Positions 22,314 through 32,499 are shown, counted from the first letter of the stretch. The stretch: DNA of 60,000 bases from Cristatella mucedo (GCA_009760855.2 WPIO01000143.1:349001-409000); one strand, 5' to 3'. A program made the numbers and translations. The notes: a model not told the origin generated them from the sequence alone.

Positions 22314-23126
22314 ACATGAATATATGTTAAAATTTTTCTATTTTCTAGCAACACCTGACATCGAATTATCCATGGCAAACCACAGCCGCTCTGCGGTAAG
22401 TTGCCAGCGTTTCGGTATTCATCGTCGGACCTCGGTCTTTCATCTCTGATTCTTTTTGTGAGCTCGTGCTGGATGCAGTTGGCGCCATTATAGATAAACT
22501 GGGTAGGGGGACTCATTTTGGTAAGCCATAGACTGGAACAAATTGGCCACCGCCATCTTGCTGCTGAAGTTAAGTCTAAAGTGTGAACTGGTAAGGGCAG
22601 AATCGAGTTAACCTTTTATTAGCATCAGGCCAGTGATTGCTACTCAAAAGAAATCTCGCGCTGAGTTATGAGTTGCTTGGTTAGCATCTACCACGGAAGC
22701 TCTTGTGACCATTGAAATATAAAAAACCTATTAGCAATCTACGGCATTCGATGTAAGGCCGATATAACGATTGACCGTACCCCTTCGATCCCAGCCTGCA
22801 GCGCGGTCAAATGTAGGTCGGCACATCCTCTCCCCAGCGCTGCCCCCACTGGGGTACAGGTGTTGGCTGGCATTCTTGCGAATGCACATCAAGCTGCAGT
22901 GACGTCGTAAGTTCTCGGTTTCAATACGAACTACGGTACTTGGCTACCATAAGTGTCTGTGAGAGCGTGTACTGAAATGTAACTAAGGTATTTTGCATCG
23001 TCATCAGAGTATCCCCCGCTGGCCAAGAGCGTAGCATGTAAGACCAATGGCACATTAACCTCATTACGTAAGTAAGCCACTACTTCGCATTGCGCTGCTC
23101 CGTGAGCAGACGGTACAGCGTTTTAC
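22314..23126. other. Unassigned sequence
   Basis: A YY1-like CCGCCATCTTG occurs at about 22551. No coding region was recognised. Confidence 0.35.
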
Positions 23127-23290
23127 CAGCTGCTCGCGTACACGCGCCAGGTCCGCAACGTTCGTCTCGAGTTCCGCCGTTTCGAGCTGGCGCATAAGCT
23201 TAGCGGTGGCTGCCGATAGTGGGCGTCGCGGACTCGGTGTTCGACGACCCTTGCGACCTTTGCCTCTAACTTCTTCACTTTCCGCCCCCC
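23127..23290 (-). CDS. Candidate coding exon, basic then helical (unrecognised)
   Basis: On the minus strand an open frame runs from about 23290 to a possible donor, CAGCTG|GTAAAA, at 23126. It reads a basic segment (RGKGRKGRRTPSPRRP) and then a charged helix-like stretch (AKLMRQLETAELETNVADL) that could form a short coiled coil. The composition looks protein-like, but the donor is weak, the upstream acceptor is unclear and a second frame is also open. I recognise no family. It may be an internal exon of a minus-strand gene or a chance frame in a CpG-rich segment. Confidence 0.25.
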
Positions 23291-24194
23291 ACCCGCGTAG
23301 CCACCCGGAGACAGAAAATTTGTTCTTTCTTTACCGTCGCTATACGAGTGTAGTGCAGAGTTTCATTGCTACCTTCATCCACTAAAGCGTGCAATGGCCA
23401 GATAGCTAGAATGAAAAAAGCTAAGCAACGTACGCAATAGTCCCCGCGAAGTCGGCAAAGAAGCAGCGTCGGCGGCGGCGGCGGCGGCGGCGGACCACCG
23501 GTGACGCTTGCCCCATCCGTGCCCGCGACCCGCACGCAAGTCGTGCAGCCGATACGCTCCCGGCGGCCGCTTGACTCGCATGGAGGGCGCGCGATGGTTC
23601 GCACGCCTGGTGTCAATCGGCGCGGCGCCGTGTGCCGGCGCTGACCTGCGGTCAAGGGTCAAGCTCCCTACTCGATGCGACACCGTTATTTGTTTCGGCA
23701 CTCGGTCCCGAGGCTGGCGGCTTCCGGCCGCTGCTAGCCAATGCAGGCGGCTTCCGGCCGCTCTGTATTTTTAAATAATCTGCCGAACAAACGCCATTGC
23801 GGACAGGTATTCTCGTAAAGCCGCACGGAGCCACGAACGTCTGAACTAACGCATTTCACTGACGAGTTTTCCGCGGTTAAAGCTCCGAAGCCTGAGCGCT
23901 CGTTACAGTGTGCGTATGGCAGCCAAAAGAATTCGTCTCACGAGAAACAGAGATAGTCTAGAGAATAGCCTAGCTGAGCCAGACGGCTAATTGAGAAAGT
24001 AGTAAACCCAAAAGTAGCTTAGTATTTTTTGGATTTAGAATTCAATCTTGCTACCGCATTCATGCCGTCTGTCGGTTGCATGTGTTTGCCCCGTAATGTG
24101 ACTATGACTTCGAGGCTTCCATTGCACCTCCCTCTTTCTCCCTGCCGTCCAGTTTGTCCAACTCCCTTAGCTCTCTTGCAGTATGTATTGCTGA
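23291..24194. other. CpG-rich segment with (GGC)n and a short duplication
   Basis: A GGC run lies at 23469-23495. GGCGGCTTCCGGCCGCT is repeated at about 23715 and 23747. Open frames up to 126 codons on both strands have no recognisable domain. The segment could be a promoter region for the candidate minus-strand exon at 23127, but no core promoter was identified. Confidence 0.3.
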
Positions 24195-24415
24195 CAGCTT
24201 ATGCGTGCTGACACTGTGCATGCTGCCACTAATTATATTTGCATGTTGACCCTGTGTATATCTCACTCCTAACCATGCTAGGGTTGTTGACATTGAGCAT
24301 GCTATCACTAACCGTTCGATCGTGCTTTCTGTGCATCAAGTTTAAAGTGCCTGGAAGAAGATTAAGTTTGCTGTGGGTGCCATGCAAATTTATTATTATT
24401 TGCTATTATTGATAA
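24195..24415 (+). mobile_element. LINE-1 3' tail
   Basis: It contains ATGCGTGCTGACACTGTGCA, the related 3' untranslated words, a decayed hairpin (AAGTGCCTGGAAGAAGATT) and a TTATTATT tail. Confidence 0.8.
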
Positions 24416-24654
24416 CTGTAGAATCTCAATGGCTTCTTTGGCAGCGCTACCAATACTGAGCTCCATTAGTCCAATCTAGGCAGAATCAAAGAGCTAGTGA
24501 GACCTTCATCCAACCGTGGGAGTCGGTAGTTTGCATAAGTAGTATTGGCTGAGCCAAACAGTAGTCAGTAGTCCCTAATGAATGCTGTACATGGTTTGAA
24601 CGCGATGACGCGATGCTGCGGAGGCCATCTTCTGAATATTAAGTAAAGCAGTCA

Positions 24655-24800
24655 TCATCAGATTTAACTGCTTGGGTCTTCGCCCATGGGTCCTAAGGTT
24701 CCCGACCCAGGGTTCAACTCCGGCAGTGGGCACTTTTTAGTTGTTCACAGCGAGCGAGAGTGATGGCCGCTGACGCTCTTATACCGATGTGTAAAAATTT
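24655..24800 (+). mobile_element. Possible SINE-B relative
   Basis: A B-box-like CAGGGTTCAACTCCG is followed by GGCAGTGGGCA and GGCCGCTGACGCTCTTATAC. These parallel the positions of GGTGGGCGATC and AAAGGCTCTTCTGTCGCTAT in SINE-B. The A box is not clear. The assignment is tentative. Confidence 0.45.
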
Positions 24801-25181
24801 GACTGCTTTATCAACTAACCTTTGGTGTACTTATTTTAATACTAAATTACAAGCATTCAATGCCGGTCGCATTCTTCGATGAAAGTCGTACTACACGGAA
24901 ACTTCGATGATGAGGGCAAAGTCGTTAATTCCAGTAGCACGCCTCGGATTTCTACCCACGAGAATTCGAGTAAGAATGGCGTGCGTATGGGGTACTGTCA
25001 AGGATAGAATTATAAGCCTTCAATCAATTGGAACCCTAAAAAATGCCAGGGTTCCTTTAAATTAAAGATGGTAGAGGGCCCATGAGGTCTAAAGCCGTTG
25101 AGCAGCACAATGGAACGTATAAAAGCCGCGTCATAGGACATCAGCGTGATATCCCACACTCCACGGTCTACGGTTGTCGCT
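24801..25181. other. Unassigned sequence
   Basis: Nothing was recognised. Confidence 0.4.
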
Positions 25182-26090
25182 AATAATAATAATAATAATT
25201 CACTTGATAAAGCGCTAAGCTTGATTCTCTTTCGCGGGCAAATAATGATAATAATAATGCACTTGATAAAGCGCCCTCAGATAACTCAATCTATTTCTAG
25301 GTGATTTACATTTGCTGTAAAGGAAACGCGATCAAATGGTGAGTGGTATCATGCTTGATAAACAATATGAATAACATGGTTAGGGGTGGCATGCACAGGG
25401 CCAGCATGCAAATGTTGGTAGTGGCAGCACGCATAAGCGCATAAAGGACGAATCAAAGGGACTCAATAAATGCTGTCCTATATAGGTGCGTGTTTAAGCT
25501 CTTTTTAAATGTGGTCACGTAAGGGGATGTCGTAACGCAAGTCGGGAGTGAGTTCCAGGCTTTGGGAGCATACGAACTAAATGTACGGTCTCCTAAGGAG
25601 TTGTGGTTTGTACGAGGTATAGGTAAACAGTTTGTTTCCGAAAAGTGGGTGGTACGATGCTTGGCGTGGTGGGGGAGTATATCTAATAGGTAAGCTGGAG
25701 CCAAAGAATGAAGGGACCTAAAAAGTGAGTGAAAAACCTTGAAGTCGAAGCGTTGCTTGACTGGTAGCCAATGCAGGTCGGCGAGAAGTGGTGTGATGTG
25801 GAAACTGCGACGCTCACGACAGACAAGCCTAGCTGCAGAGTAAATGAAGGACCAACTTAGATGTCGTATCCCCATCTAAACGAACCCAAATTTTAGCAAT
25901 TTTATGTAGCTGAAAGTAGGCAGACTTGACTGTAGAGCTGTTGGTGTCGTCTAACGAAAGGTCATTTTGGAACATAACACCTAGATTTCTCGCAGATTCA
26001 ACAGGAGATATGCTGACAGAGCCACATTTGAGCGTTAGCCTTTCCAATTTCTGAATCACACTTGGTTTGCCCATAACTAGTAAGTCAAAA
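25182..26090 (-). mobile_element. LINE-1 copy, preceded by a partial LINE-1 tail
   Basis: Two tails are stacked at 25182-25240 and 25241 onward. The main copy reads an open minus-strand frame (25875-25453) with LADLHWLPVKQRFDFKVFHS, RTTHFSETNCLPIPRTN and AWNSLPTCVTTSP. Further upstream it reads GKPSVIQKLERLTLKCGSVS (26074 down). A frame break lies near 25850. This is one of the best preserved LINE-1 C termini in the window. Confidence 0.9.
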
Positions 26091-26157
26091 ACTAGAGCCT
26101 TCGTAGCCTACCTTAATAGCGAACATATATATTAAAATAACAGAATAAATGATTGCG

Positions 26158-26423
26158 CATTAGCCGGAGAAGCCCTGGCCTGCCGGAGCCGCGGGTGGGC
26201 CACCCGAGCCTCCAGGTTCAGGAACAGGGCCGCACGGCTTTCGACCTGGAAATGACATCTGAGACCCACAGCCGCCACAATAATATACGTATGAAGCTTG
26301 TAGTGGGCATAGCGCGTATCTCAGCGAATAGAAATATTTCGTAAATTGTCGTAACATTCCCGTCGAATAGGCTTTTTCGTAGACGGTGTGGAATGCGAGA
26401 ACCCATTTCGCAGAAAATACCAA
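26158..26423 (-). CDS. Candidate 3'-terminal exon, Cys-Gly/Pro-rich (unrecognised)
   Basis: A minus-strand frame of 87 codons ends at a TAA at 26158-26160. The C-terminal part contains a CGGCG pair (CxxC type), a further CG eleven residues on, then a Gly/Pro/Ala-rich end (GGSGGPPAAPAGQGFSG). The upstream part is aromatic-rich. A stop precedes the frame, no ATG begins it, and possible acceptors lie at about 26440 and inside it. If real it is a last exon; an AT-rich stretch follows, but no canonical AATAAA was seen. I do not recognise the protein. Confidence 0.3.
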
Positions 26424-26765
26424 GCTCCATTTTCACTGCGTTCTGGCAAGCACTATTAGACGTCCTACATGCTACGGTACACCGTAGTAAACACTAAGCG
26501 AACTCTTTAGAATTCCGGCTATCCGTCAAGAATTTTCTGCTAAGAACAGAGCCCCAGCGGAGCAGTCAGGGAGATAAACCGGAATAAATGTGGCAGCGCT
26601 GCTTCGGCAAGATCCTACGTAAAGAGGTGGGAAGCACAGTCAATATAAATAGCGATGGTTCGATGCAACTCAATTAATTTGAAACGTCTTTGATAAGAAA
26701 TTGACCACCCAGTTTTGTTCGATTGCAACATCTGACAGAGACTCCAAGGGTTCCACAGATGAACG
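26424..26765. other. Unassigned sequence
   Basis: No feature was recognised between the candidate exon and the SINE-A copy. Confidence 0.4.
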
Positions 26766-26935
26766 GTACTGGTTTGGCCCAGCGGTTAAGGTGCTCGACT
26801 CGAACCAAGGTCAAATTGAACGTATACACGATGGCCGTGGTCATGAGCTCGAGCTCCGTGGCCACGTGTGAAGCGCCGAAATAAAGATTAAGTTCTTTTT
26901 AAAGTTCTATGCAAATGAATTATATTTATTCATAT
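26766..26935 (+). mobile_element. SINE-A
   Basis: It has TGGTTTGGCCCAGCGGTTAA (A-box region), then GAGCTCGAGCTCCGTGG (B-box region). The 3' end is GAAGCGCCGAAATAAAGATT and ATGCAAATGAATTATATTTA. It is diverged but aligns along its length with the 38333 copy. Confidence 0.8.
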
Positions 26936-27179
26936 TAAAAATCCGGTTCCTTAGCCAAGTGTAATAGGGCGACCTAACAATTGCTCTCTGTTTGAGTTAC
27001 TTGACCTGCGGTGGTCTATCCAAAGGGGTCACTGCTGGGGCGTTTCTAGGTGTTGCAAGCCCTGAAAGTCAGGCGGCTAACCCGGTCTGTCACGCTGTCT
27101 GGCCAGCTGCGATAGTGTTGCTTGTCCAGAGTAACCTCAAAAACCGTTGGAGACCTTTGGAGACACAAATCTAATAATA

Positions 27180-27578
27180 GTTTAGGTTGGAGACCACACC
27201 TTTAGTTCGATGCTCGCAAAACCCGGAACTCACTGCCGACGCACGTCGTAACGTCCCCTGACATGACGACATTTAAAAAGAAGCTTAAAACCCACCTGTT
27301 CATTACAGCATTTGGCGGGTCTTCGCGATTCGTCCTTCGTGTGCGTGTATCGGCTTACCCTGTGCCTGCCGGTTGCGGATGTTACCACCAATCATTTGGT
27401 AATGCTTTCTACACAGCACCTGTAAAAGGCATAGAAAGAGATTCAGTTCTCTGAGGGTGCTTTACAAATGTATTATTATTCTTTGCAGCAAATGTAAGGC
27501 ACCTAGAAAAAGAGATTTGGTTCTCTGAGGGCGCTTTATCAAGTGCATCATTATCATTATTATTATTATTACTATTAT
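27180..27578 (+). mobile_element. LINE-1 3' end with two stacked tails
   Basis: It encodes the end of the LINE-1 C terminus (TFKKKLKTHLFITAFGGSS, stop near 27454) and has one hairpin and tail at about 27430-27480. A second tail follows directly (GCAGCAAATGTAAGGCACCT through a TTATTATTATT run to 27578). The second is a separate insertion or a tail duplication. Confidence 0.85.
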
Positions 27579-27836
27579 GGCAGTTCTCAGACGAAGCCCC
27601 TTAGAAGGAAGGCTCAGGCGTCCCCCCTTTTAACATATCCTTAGTTTCGCCCAAACGTATCCCTAGCTACGGGTAAATATTCGCGCGGCCTTTCGTGCTT
27701 CTAGCAGACTTGCTACGATCGTTTCGTAAATTCTCAGGCGAATCAAGGCGTCGATACTTCGATGTGAATGTCAAGTCAATACTGAGGCGGCTGAGAGGGG
27801 CAGCTGGCTAATTCGTTAGCTGGCATGAGCAATCCG
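27579..27836. other. Unassigned sequence
   Basis: No feature was seen. Confidence 0.4.
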
Positions 27837-28333
27837 CTAATTAGTTGACATACTTCCTGTCTAGATAGCGTATGTCAATACCGGTACTATAGTGGGGATC
27901 TTTTGTCACCCTACAGTGTTCAGATGGCACAAAGAAGAAGCAAATAAATGGACGACTATTGGGATGCCAGTCCTCAAGAAATCAATAAAGCTCTCTGACT
28001 GCATTGTCTAAAGGCGAGACGAGGTTTGCATAGCCAACAATAATTCGGACAACAGTGGAACAACTACATATCTCAGAAATGTCAAGTTAGACCACATGGC
28101 CCGAGCCTTTTTGGCAGATGGCCACTTTGCACTTAGCCATACAATAAAAAGTACACCAGCATTTCTCTCTCGACCAAAACAAGCAAACTAATTCCAATTC
28201 CAAAGATCAAGATGAATACTGCAATATTGCTTCTTCTTTTCGCCATCTGAACACTGTAGGGTGGCAAAAGATCCCCATGATAGTACCGGTATTGACATAT
28301 GCTATGTAGACAGGAAGTATGTCAACTAATTAG
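27837..28333. mobile_element. MITE-like element with about 105 bp inverted repeats
   Basis: The left arm (27837-27942) and right arm (about 28227-28333) are inverted copies with only a handful of mismatches by eye. Shared blocks include TTGACATACTTCCTGTCTA, TATGTCAATACCGGTACTAT, GGGGATCTTTTG and CACCCTACAGTGTTCAGATG. The interior of about 285 bp has no long open frame. The palindrome CTAATTAG sits at both outer ends, so it could be the arm tips or an 8 bp target duplication. This is the form of a non-autonomous DNA transposon; I cannot assign the superfamily. Confidence 0.88.
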
Positions 28334-28540
28334 TGATAGCATGCACAATTTCAGCACGAACGAGCACAGAAAGGAAAATTCGCTCGAAAAACCAAACACT
28401 GTGAGGAGAACGTGTGTTTTACCTTGCTTTTAAATGTCGTCAAGGCAGGGAGTGTCACGGTCTCAGTTAGTAGTGTGTTCCAGCCTTTGGGAGCATAGGT
28501 ACTGAAGGCGTGGTCTCCAAAGAATCTGACTTATGCATTT
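28334..28540 (-). mobile_element. LINE-1 remnant
   Basis: On the minus strand it aligns with the LINE-1 3' region: the complement of CATGCACAATTTCAGCACG, then GTGTGTTCCAGCCTTTGGGA and GCGTGGTCTCCAAAGAATCT on the + strand. It is diverged, and its tail is missing because the MITE abuts it. Confidence 0.7.
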
Positions 28541-29286
28541 GCGGCGGCTTCCGTACGCATGCGACAGCCCTCCGCACGACCAACGCCGTCGGGCTGGGTA
28601 GCGCGGCCGAGCATCAAGCTGCCTGCTGCTGCTCACTCCAAGCACCAAGCACCTCGTTCTCAAAACCATGCCGGCCTGCACGCTCAGTCTACGCACTCTA
28701 GACGGCTGCCAGTGCCGAGGGATCTCGCCCTCCCCTCCCGTTGTACTCCTTCCGCAGCCCTCATATTCCACTCGGGCCATTGTTCTTTTCGAAACCACCC
28801 GACAGCTGGCGGCAATTTGTGGTAGATGGATGTCCCCACAGATTCCGCCAATGCATGGATTTGGGCAGAGCTGCCGAGTCTTCTGGCGAGTCATCGTCAG
28901 CCCATCCGCCGCTCGTGAGCTTTTGCGGCTGCTTAGGCAGTCTGAGAGCCCTCGTAGGGTCTCCGCCCAGTGCTCGAAGGCTGCAAGAGTCCTGTTCCCT
29001 CACAGTGAAACAAACGCTGCCGGCCTAGCACAGCTGTCTATAGTACAGTGGTTTTTCGCAGAGGCAAGCTTAAGAAGCCCGAGATGAGCAAGGTCATGTA
29101 ACGCGAAATGGCTCAGTGTAAGCCGTCTCTTCTAGCCACGTTCTACCCAAACTAGTGTGGCTGCGTGGCGGCCATCTTCGGATAGTCCGCCTACAGGTCC
29201 GCCTAGCTTGTTACTGCGGGTAGCTCAGAGCTCGCCGGCACCCGAAGCCGTCGAGGGCTAAATGGCGGCGAGCCGTCGAGGGCAAA
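28541..29286. other. CpG-rich segment upstream of a candidate terminal exon
   Basis: Open frames of 63-143 codons lie on both strands without recognisable domains. YY1-like words occur at 29169 (GGCCATCTTCGG) and twice near 29260-29290 (AAATGGCGGCGAGC), within an imperfect direct repeat CGTCGAGGGC. It may be a promoter or intron. Confidence 0.35.
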
Positions 29287-29562
29287 ATGGCGGCGAGCGC
29301 CTGGCGCCTGCTGCGGCCCAAGTCGAAGCAGGCAGCAGCAGGAGCGCGACTGCGAGCGCAGCTCGGCAGCAGCTCGGCAGCAGCTCGGCCGGCGCTTGCC
29401 GATTCGCTGCAGAATTTGGGCAGCGCCGGCAGTGGCAGCAATGGCGTCAGCAACCCGGCGCTCGACCCGCCCTCGTACAGTGAAGTGTGCCAGCCAACGA
29501 CAGAAGCAGAGAGCCTTCCCGGCTACGACGAAGTTTGCCGTCTACCAACGCCGGCTAGCTGA
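29287..29562 (+). CDS. Candidate terminal exon with PPSY and LPGY tail motifs (locus B)
   Basis: The frame is open from an ATG at 29287 (good context, AAAATGG) to a TGA ending at 29562. The first half is Ala/Arg/Ser-rich. The second half carries DPPSYSEV and, 14 residues on, LPGYDEV. PPxY motifs bind WW domains, especially of NEDD4-family ubiquitin ligases, and in single-pass receptors they lie in the cytoplasmic tail. A canonical AATAAA follows at 29718. CAG-rich sequence at 29331-29338 gives possible acceptors, including ones in phase 1 that would fit the transmembrane exon at 15706-15870, but no pyrimidine tract precedes them. The choice between a 91-residue single-exon gene and a last exon is open. 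Confidence 0.45.
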   Translation: MAASAWRLLRPKSKQAAAGARLRAQLGSSSAAARPALADSLQNLGSAGSGSNGVSNPALDPPSYSEVCQPTTEAESLPGYDEVCRLPTPAS

Positions 29563-29717
29563 AATTTAGCGAGCCCAGCGGATATCGCTTTGAAGCAGCA
29601 TTGCACGTGTCTCCTCCTATTTTGGAGAGCGATTGCATGATTTCCGAGATTGTCTTCGTGATTTTTGTCTGCGAATACTTCTAAATTAGGAAGTACATTT
29701 TTACAATGCCCGTGGCG

Positions 29718-29723
29718 AATAAA
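29718..29723 (+). promoter_or_regulatory. Poly(A) signal AATAAA
   Basis: A canonical hexamer 156 bp after the stop codon of the 29287-29562 frame supports this as a gene 3' end. Confidence 0.5.
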
Positions 29724-29754
29724 GTGCAGCTCAGACTTTCAATCAGCTCGCGAT

Positions 29755-29870
29755 TTACAGCCACAGCTGGCACTCGTAGCACTCACACTTGACACGCAGA
29801 ATTGTGGACACAGCAGGCACCCGTAGCACTTGCACGAGACACGCAGATCTGCTGTCGTGGTTGGCACGAC
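29755..29870. repeat. Imperfect 48 bp tandem repeat
   Basis: CAGCTGGCACTCGTAGCACT (about 29764) recurs as CAGCAGGCACCCGTAGCACT (about 29812), each followed by an ACACGCAGA word. Read on the minus strand the units encode cysteine-rich words such as SCKCYGC. Confidence 0.7.
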
Positions 29871-29989
29871 AGTTCTCACACTGCCACGAGTAATTGCTGT
29901 CCTAGCAGTAGTGTCTTTGCGTTGGCCGGGATAAATTCCGTAATGTGAGATTACGCAGATTGAAGGCACGACCTCCAAACGCTTTGAGG

Positions 29990-31035
29990 TTCAAAAGAGG
30001 GAAACAACTCGAGTCTTAAGAGCCGATAGTACAATGCGAATTCCGATAAGGAGTATTTCAGAAAAGTAGGTTTGAGCAAGAGAATTAAGGGACCTAAAAG
30101 TGAGTGCCATTGACATTGAAGTCAATTAGTTGCTTGATGGGAAGCCAGAGCAGGCCTATGAGAAGCGCTGTAGTGTGGCGGCTGCGAAGATCGCGACAGA
30201 CAAGCCAAGCTGCAAGGTTGCATACAAACTGTAGGCTTCTTATTGCACGGGCCAGAAGAGCTGCCAGTAGCCAGTTACAGAAGTCTAGGCGGGATATCAT
30301 TAAGTCACTGATCGGCTTGGCTATGGTCGCCTTATCTAAGCATGCCCAAGTTTTTGTAACGGTACGTGTTAATAGAGTGCAAACTCGCGTGAGTACTTGA
30401 TTAGCCATTTAGAGAAAGGTCACTTTTGAGCAGGACAGTCAGATTTCGAGCAGACACTAAGGAAATAGGCTGGGCGAGCTCATTTTAATGATTAGGCTTT
30501 CCAATTGTTTTATAGCACCAAGCTTTTCCCTAACTGGTAAGCTGGTTTTATCGTCATTCAATTTTTAAAGATTTTGTCATGTGTGTGCAAATACCAGCAA
30601 TATAGGCTGCAGTGGAGTTAAGAGAGCACAAAACGATGGAAGTTAGGAATAAATAAAAGTACAGCTACATACTCAAAGTTGTCATCAGCATAGAAATCAA
30701 AGTCCATAGGATTTCGCTCGGTCGTTTCATTGGCAAAAGGTGGAGTATGGATTGCACAAAAAAGTGTGTCAAGCACAGATAGACCCCAAGGGTACATCCG
30801 TACTTTCCCGCCTCCTCAGGTGACTGTTGCCGTCGATAGCGAGGCTCTGAAATCTCCCACCGAAATGGGAACCACGGCATTGCATTGCAGTGCCACAGGT
30901 GACCGGACGAGATTGTAGGCCCATATTTGTATGCTGACCCTGGGCATGTCACCTCTAACTACGCTATGCTTGCGTGTTCCTCGAGCATGCCAACACTAGC
31001 CATTCGACCATCCTTCCTATGCAGCATATGCAAGC
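29990..31035 (-). mobile_element. LINE-1 remnant (minus) with a + strand tail fragment
   Basis: Minus-strand frames include ISRLDFCNWLLAALLAR, ACLDKATIAKPISDLM and LLWLPIKQLIDFNV (30408-30094), and sequence resembling the reverse transcriptase region near 30700-30900. A LINE-1 3' untranslated fragment in + orientation (TATGCTGACCCTGGGCATGT) follows at 30930-31020. The whole is decayed and composite. Confidence 0.75.
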
Positions 31036-31177
31036 ATATGTAAGCATACGAAAAAATAAGCATGCCGAGTCACTCGCTGCTGCTGCCTTTCGTGGTAACG
31101 CAACTGGCAGGCGAAATGCTGATCGCCATAATGGCAGCAATACTCGTCCTGAACAAAACCACTCTGGTGCCATTCGC

Positions 31178-31215
31178 TGCTTCGCATGCTCGGGTTTCGG
31201 CCATATTGCAAGGTG
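31178..31215 (+). pseudogene. Gag zinc knuckle (degenerate)
   Basis: CFACSGFGHIARC has the order C-x2-C-x4-H-x3-C, one residue short of the usual C-x2-C-x4-H-x4-C retroviral-type knuckle. It is preceded by a basic Asn/Arg-rich stretch, as in nucleocapsid regions. Confidence 0.65.
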
Positions 31216-31618
31216 CAAACTGCGAAAACTGAAGACCGCATGGATATGGTAAGCCTTCTCAGCGAAACGGCGGTCGTCGAGACAGGTTCAGGGCCTTGCC
31301 ATCAGCACCGGTGGACTACCGGCGCTGAGTCCTTGGCAGCTTGCTGGGGGCCCCTTCGCTGTGCGTATTGCTGTTTCAATGAATCGCCAAACGACCGAAG
31401 CCTTGACTGACAGTGGCTAAACGGTGTCTCTGATCTACGAAACCGTACCGACATCGTGCACCCAGGTCATAATATCTACTGACCCCGTGAACATTTTGAA
31501 TGCCACTGGAAAAAGCTTTAGTATTGACTAAGCGGCTGTGATAGAAATCAAGGTGCTGCCTGTTCAGCCAGCTAGACACCGATTTCTTGTTGCGAGGCAT
31601 CTCTCGAGGCATTTGAGC

Positions 31619-31783
31619 CGCGATGGCACACTTGGTGAGGCGGTTTCTTTCATGACCTCGGTTCCGAGGTCTTGGGTTAGATTCGTACGATGGGCGATCC
31701 TTTATCGCCACTGCAAGCGGTGGTGACAGCCATCAAGGCTCTTCTGTCGCTATACAAAAAGAGGCTGTCTAAGCAGCTAGGAT
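31619..31783 (+). mobile_element. SINE-B inside the gypsy protease region
   Basis: It aligns along its length with 20484-20661: CTTGGTGAGGCGGTTTCTTT, GACCTCGGTTCCGAGG, CGCCACTGCAAGCGGTGGTG and AAGGCTCTTCTGTCGCTATA. Protease sequence lies on both sides, so it arrived after the gypsy element. Confidence 0.85.
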
Positions 31784-32244
31784 TTTTTCTCTGTCATTCT
31801 CGGAACTGACTTTCTGGTGCAACATGGTGCCGTAATAAACCTCCTGAACAGACGGTTGACCATAGACAATAGTTACATACCATGCAATCGCCTTTTAAGG
31901 CTTAACAGCAGCACAATCATGTAGGACCATTATGTAAGTTATTATCATTGCAACACTAGTGGTAGGGCTACACAAGAGGCTGATACAAACGGAGGGTCAG
32001 GCAATGCCCAAGCTTCACCTTACGTTAGTGAGTCATGTGCTGACTACGATCTCGGTACCCAGATTACCGAGAGCGGTACGATACCTGATTTCGGTGATGT
32101 GACAAGCGTGGAGTGGCCGACGTACCCACCTAAATTGTCAGAGGTAGTCATCAAACGACCAAACGGTCAAAAGACCTGTTTAAAAAAACCGGAATTAACA
32201 TCCCTTATTGAACCTCACATACCTACTGGTAACAATGCTCCTAT

Positions 32245-32443
32245 CCTCACTACCTCAACTGCTCTCCTGAATCTGCTATGCTTCCCACTTTCACTTTGTT
32301 TCGTGAGACAAAGTCTGTTGGCTACCGAATGCGAACCAAAAGCCGCTGAGGCTGCGAGTGCGCTATACAAAACTCTCCTGCGTAACACTCACGTGGTCTT
32401 TATGACTTTGTGGAGTTACAGACTGAGATACATTACATTACAT

Positions 32444-32446
<3 letters not shown>
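32245..32446 (+). mobile_element. LINE-2 3' tail inside the gypsy element
   Basis: It shares blocks with 55435-55625 and, inverted, with 10295-10495: CTCAACTGCTCTCCTGA, GAGACAAAGTCTGTTGGCTA, CAAAACTCTCCTGCGTAA and GGAGTTACAGACTGAGATAC. It ends in ATTACATTACATTA. A (GA)n run follows directly at 32447-32492. Confidence 0.85.

Positions 32447-32492
<46 letters not shown>
32447..32492. repeat. (GA)n microsatellite
   Basis: About 23 GA units lie at the junction between the LINE-2 tail and the gypsy reverse transcriptase. Confidence 0.95.
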
Positions 32493-32495
<3 letters not shown>

Positions 32496-32499
32496 AGTA

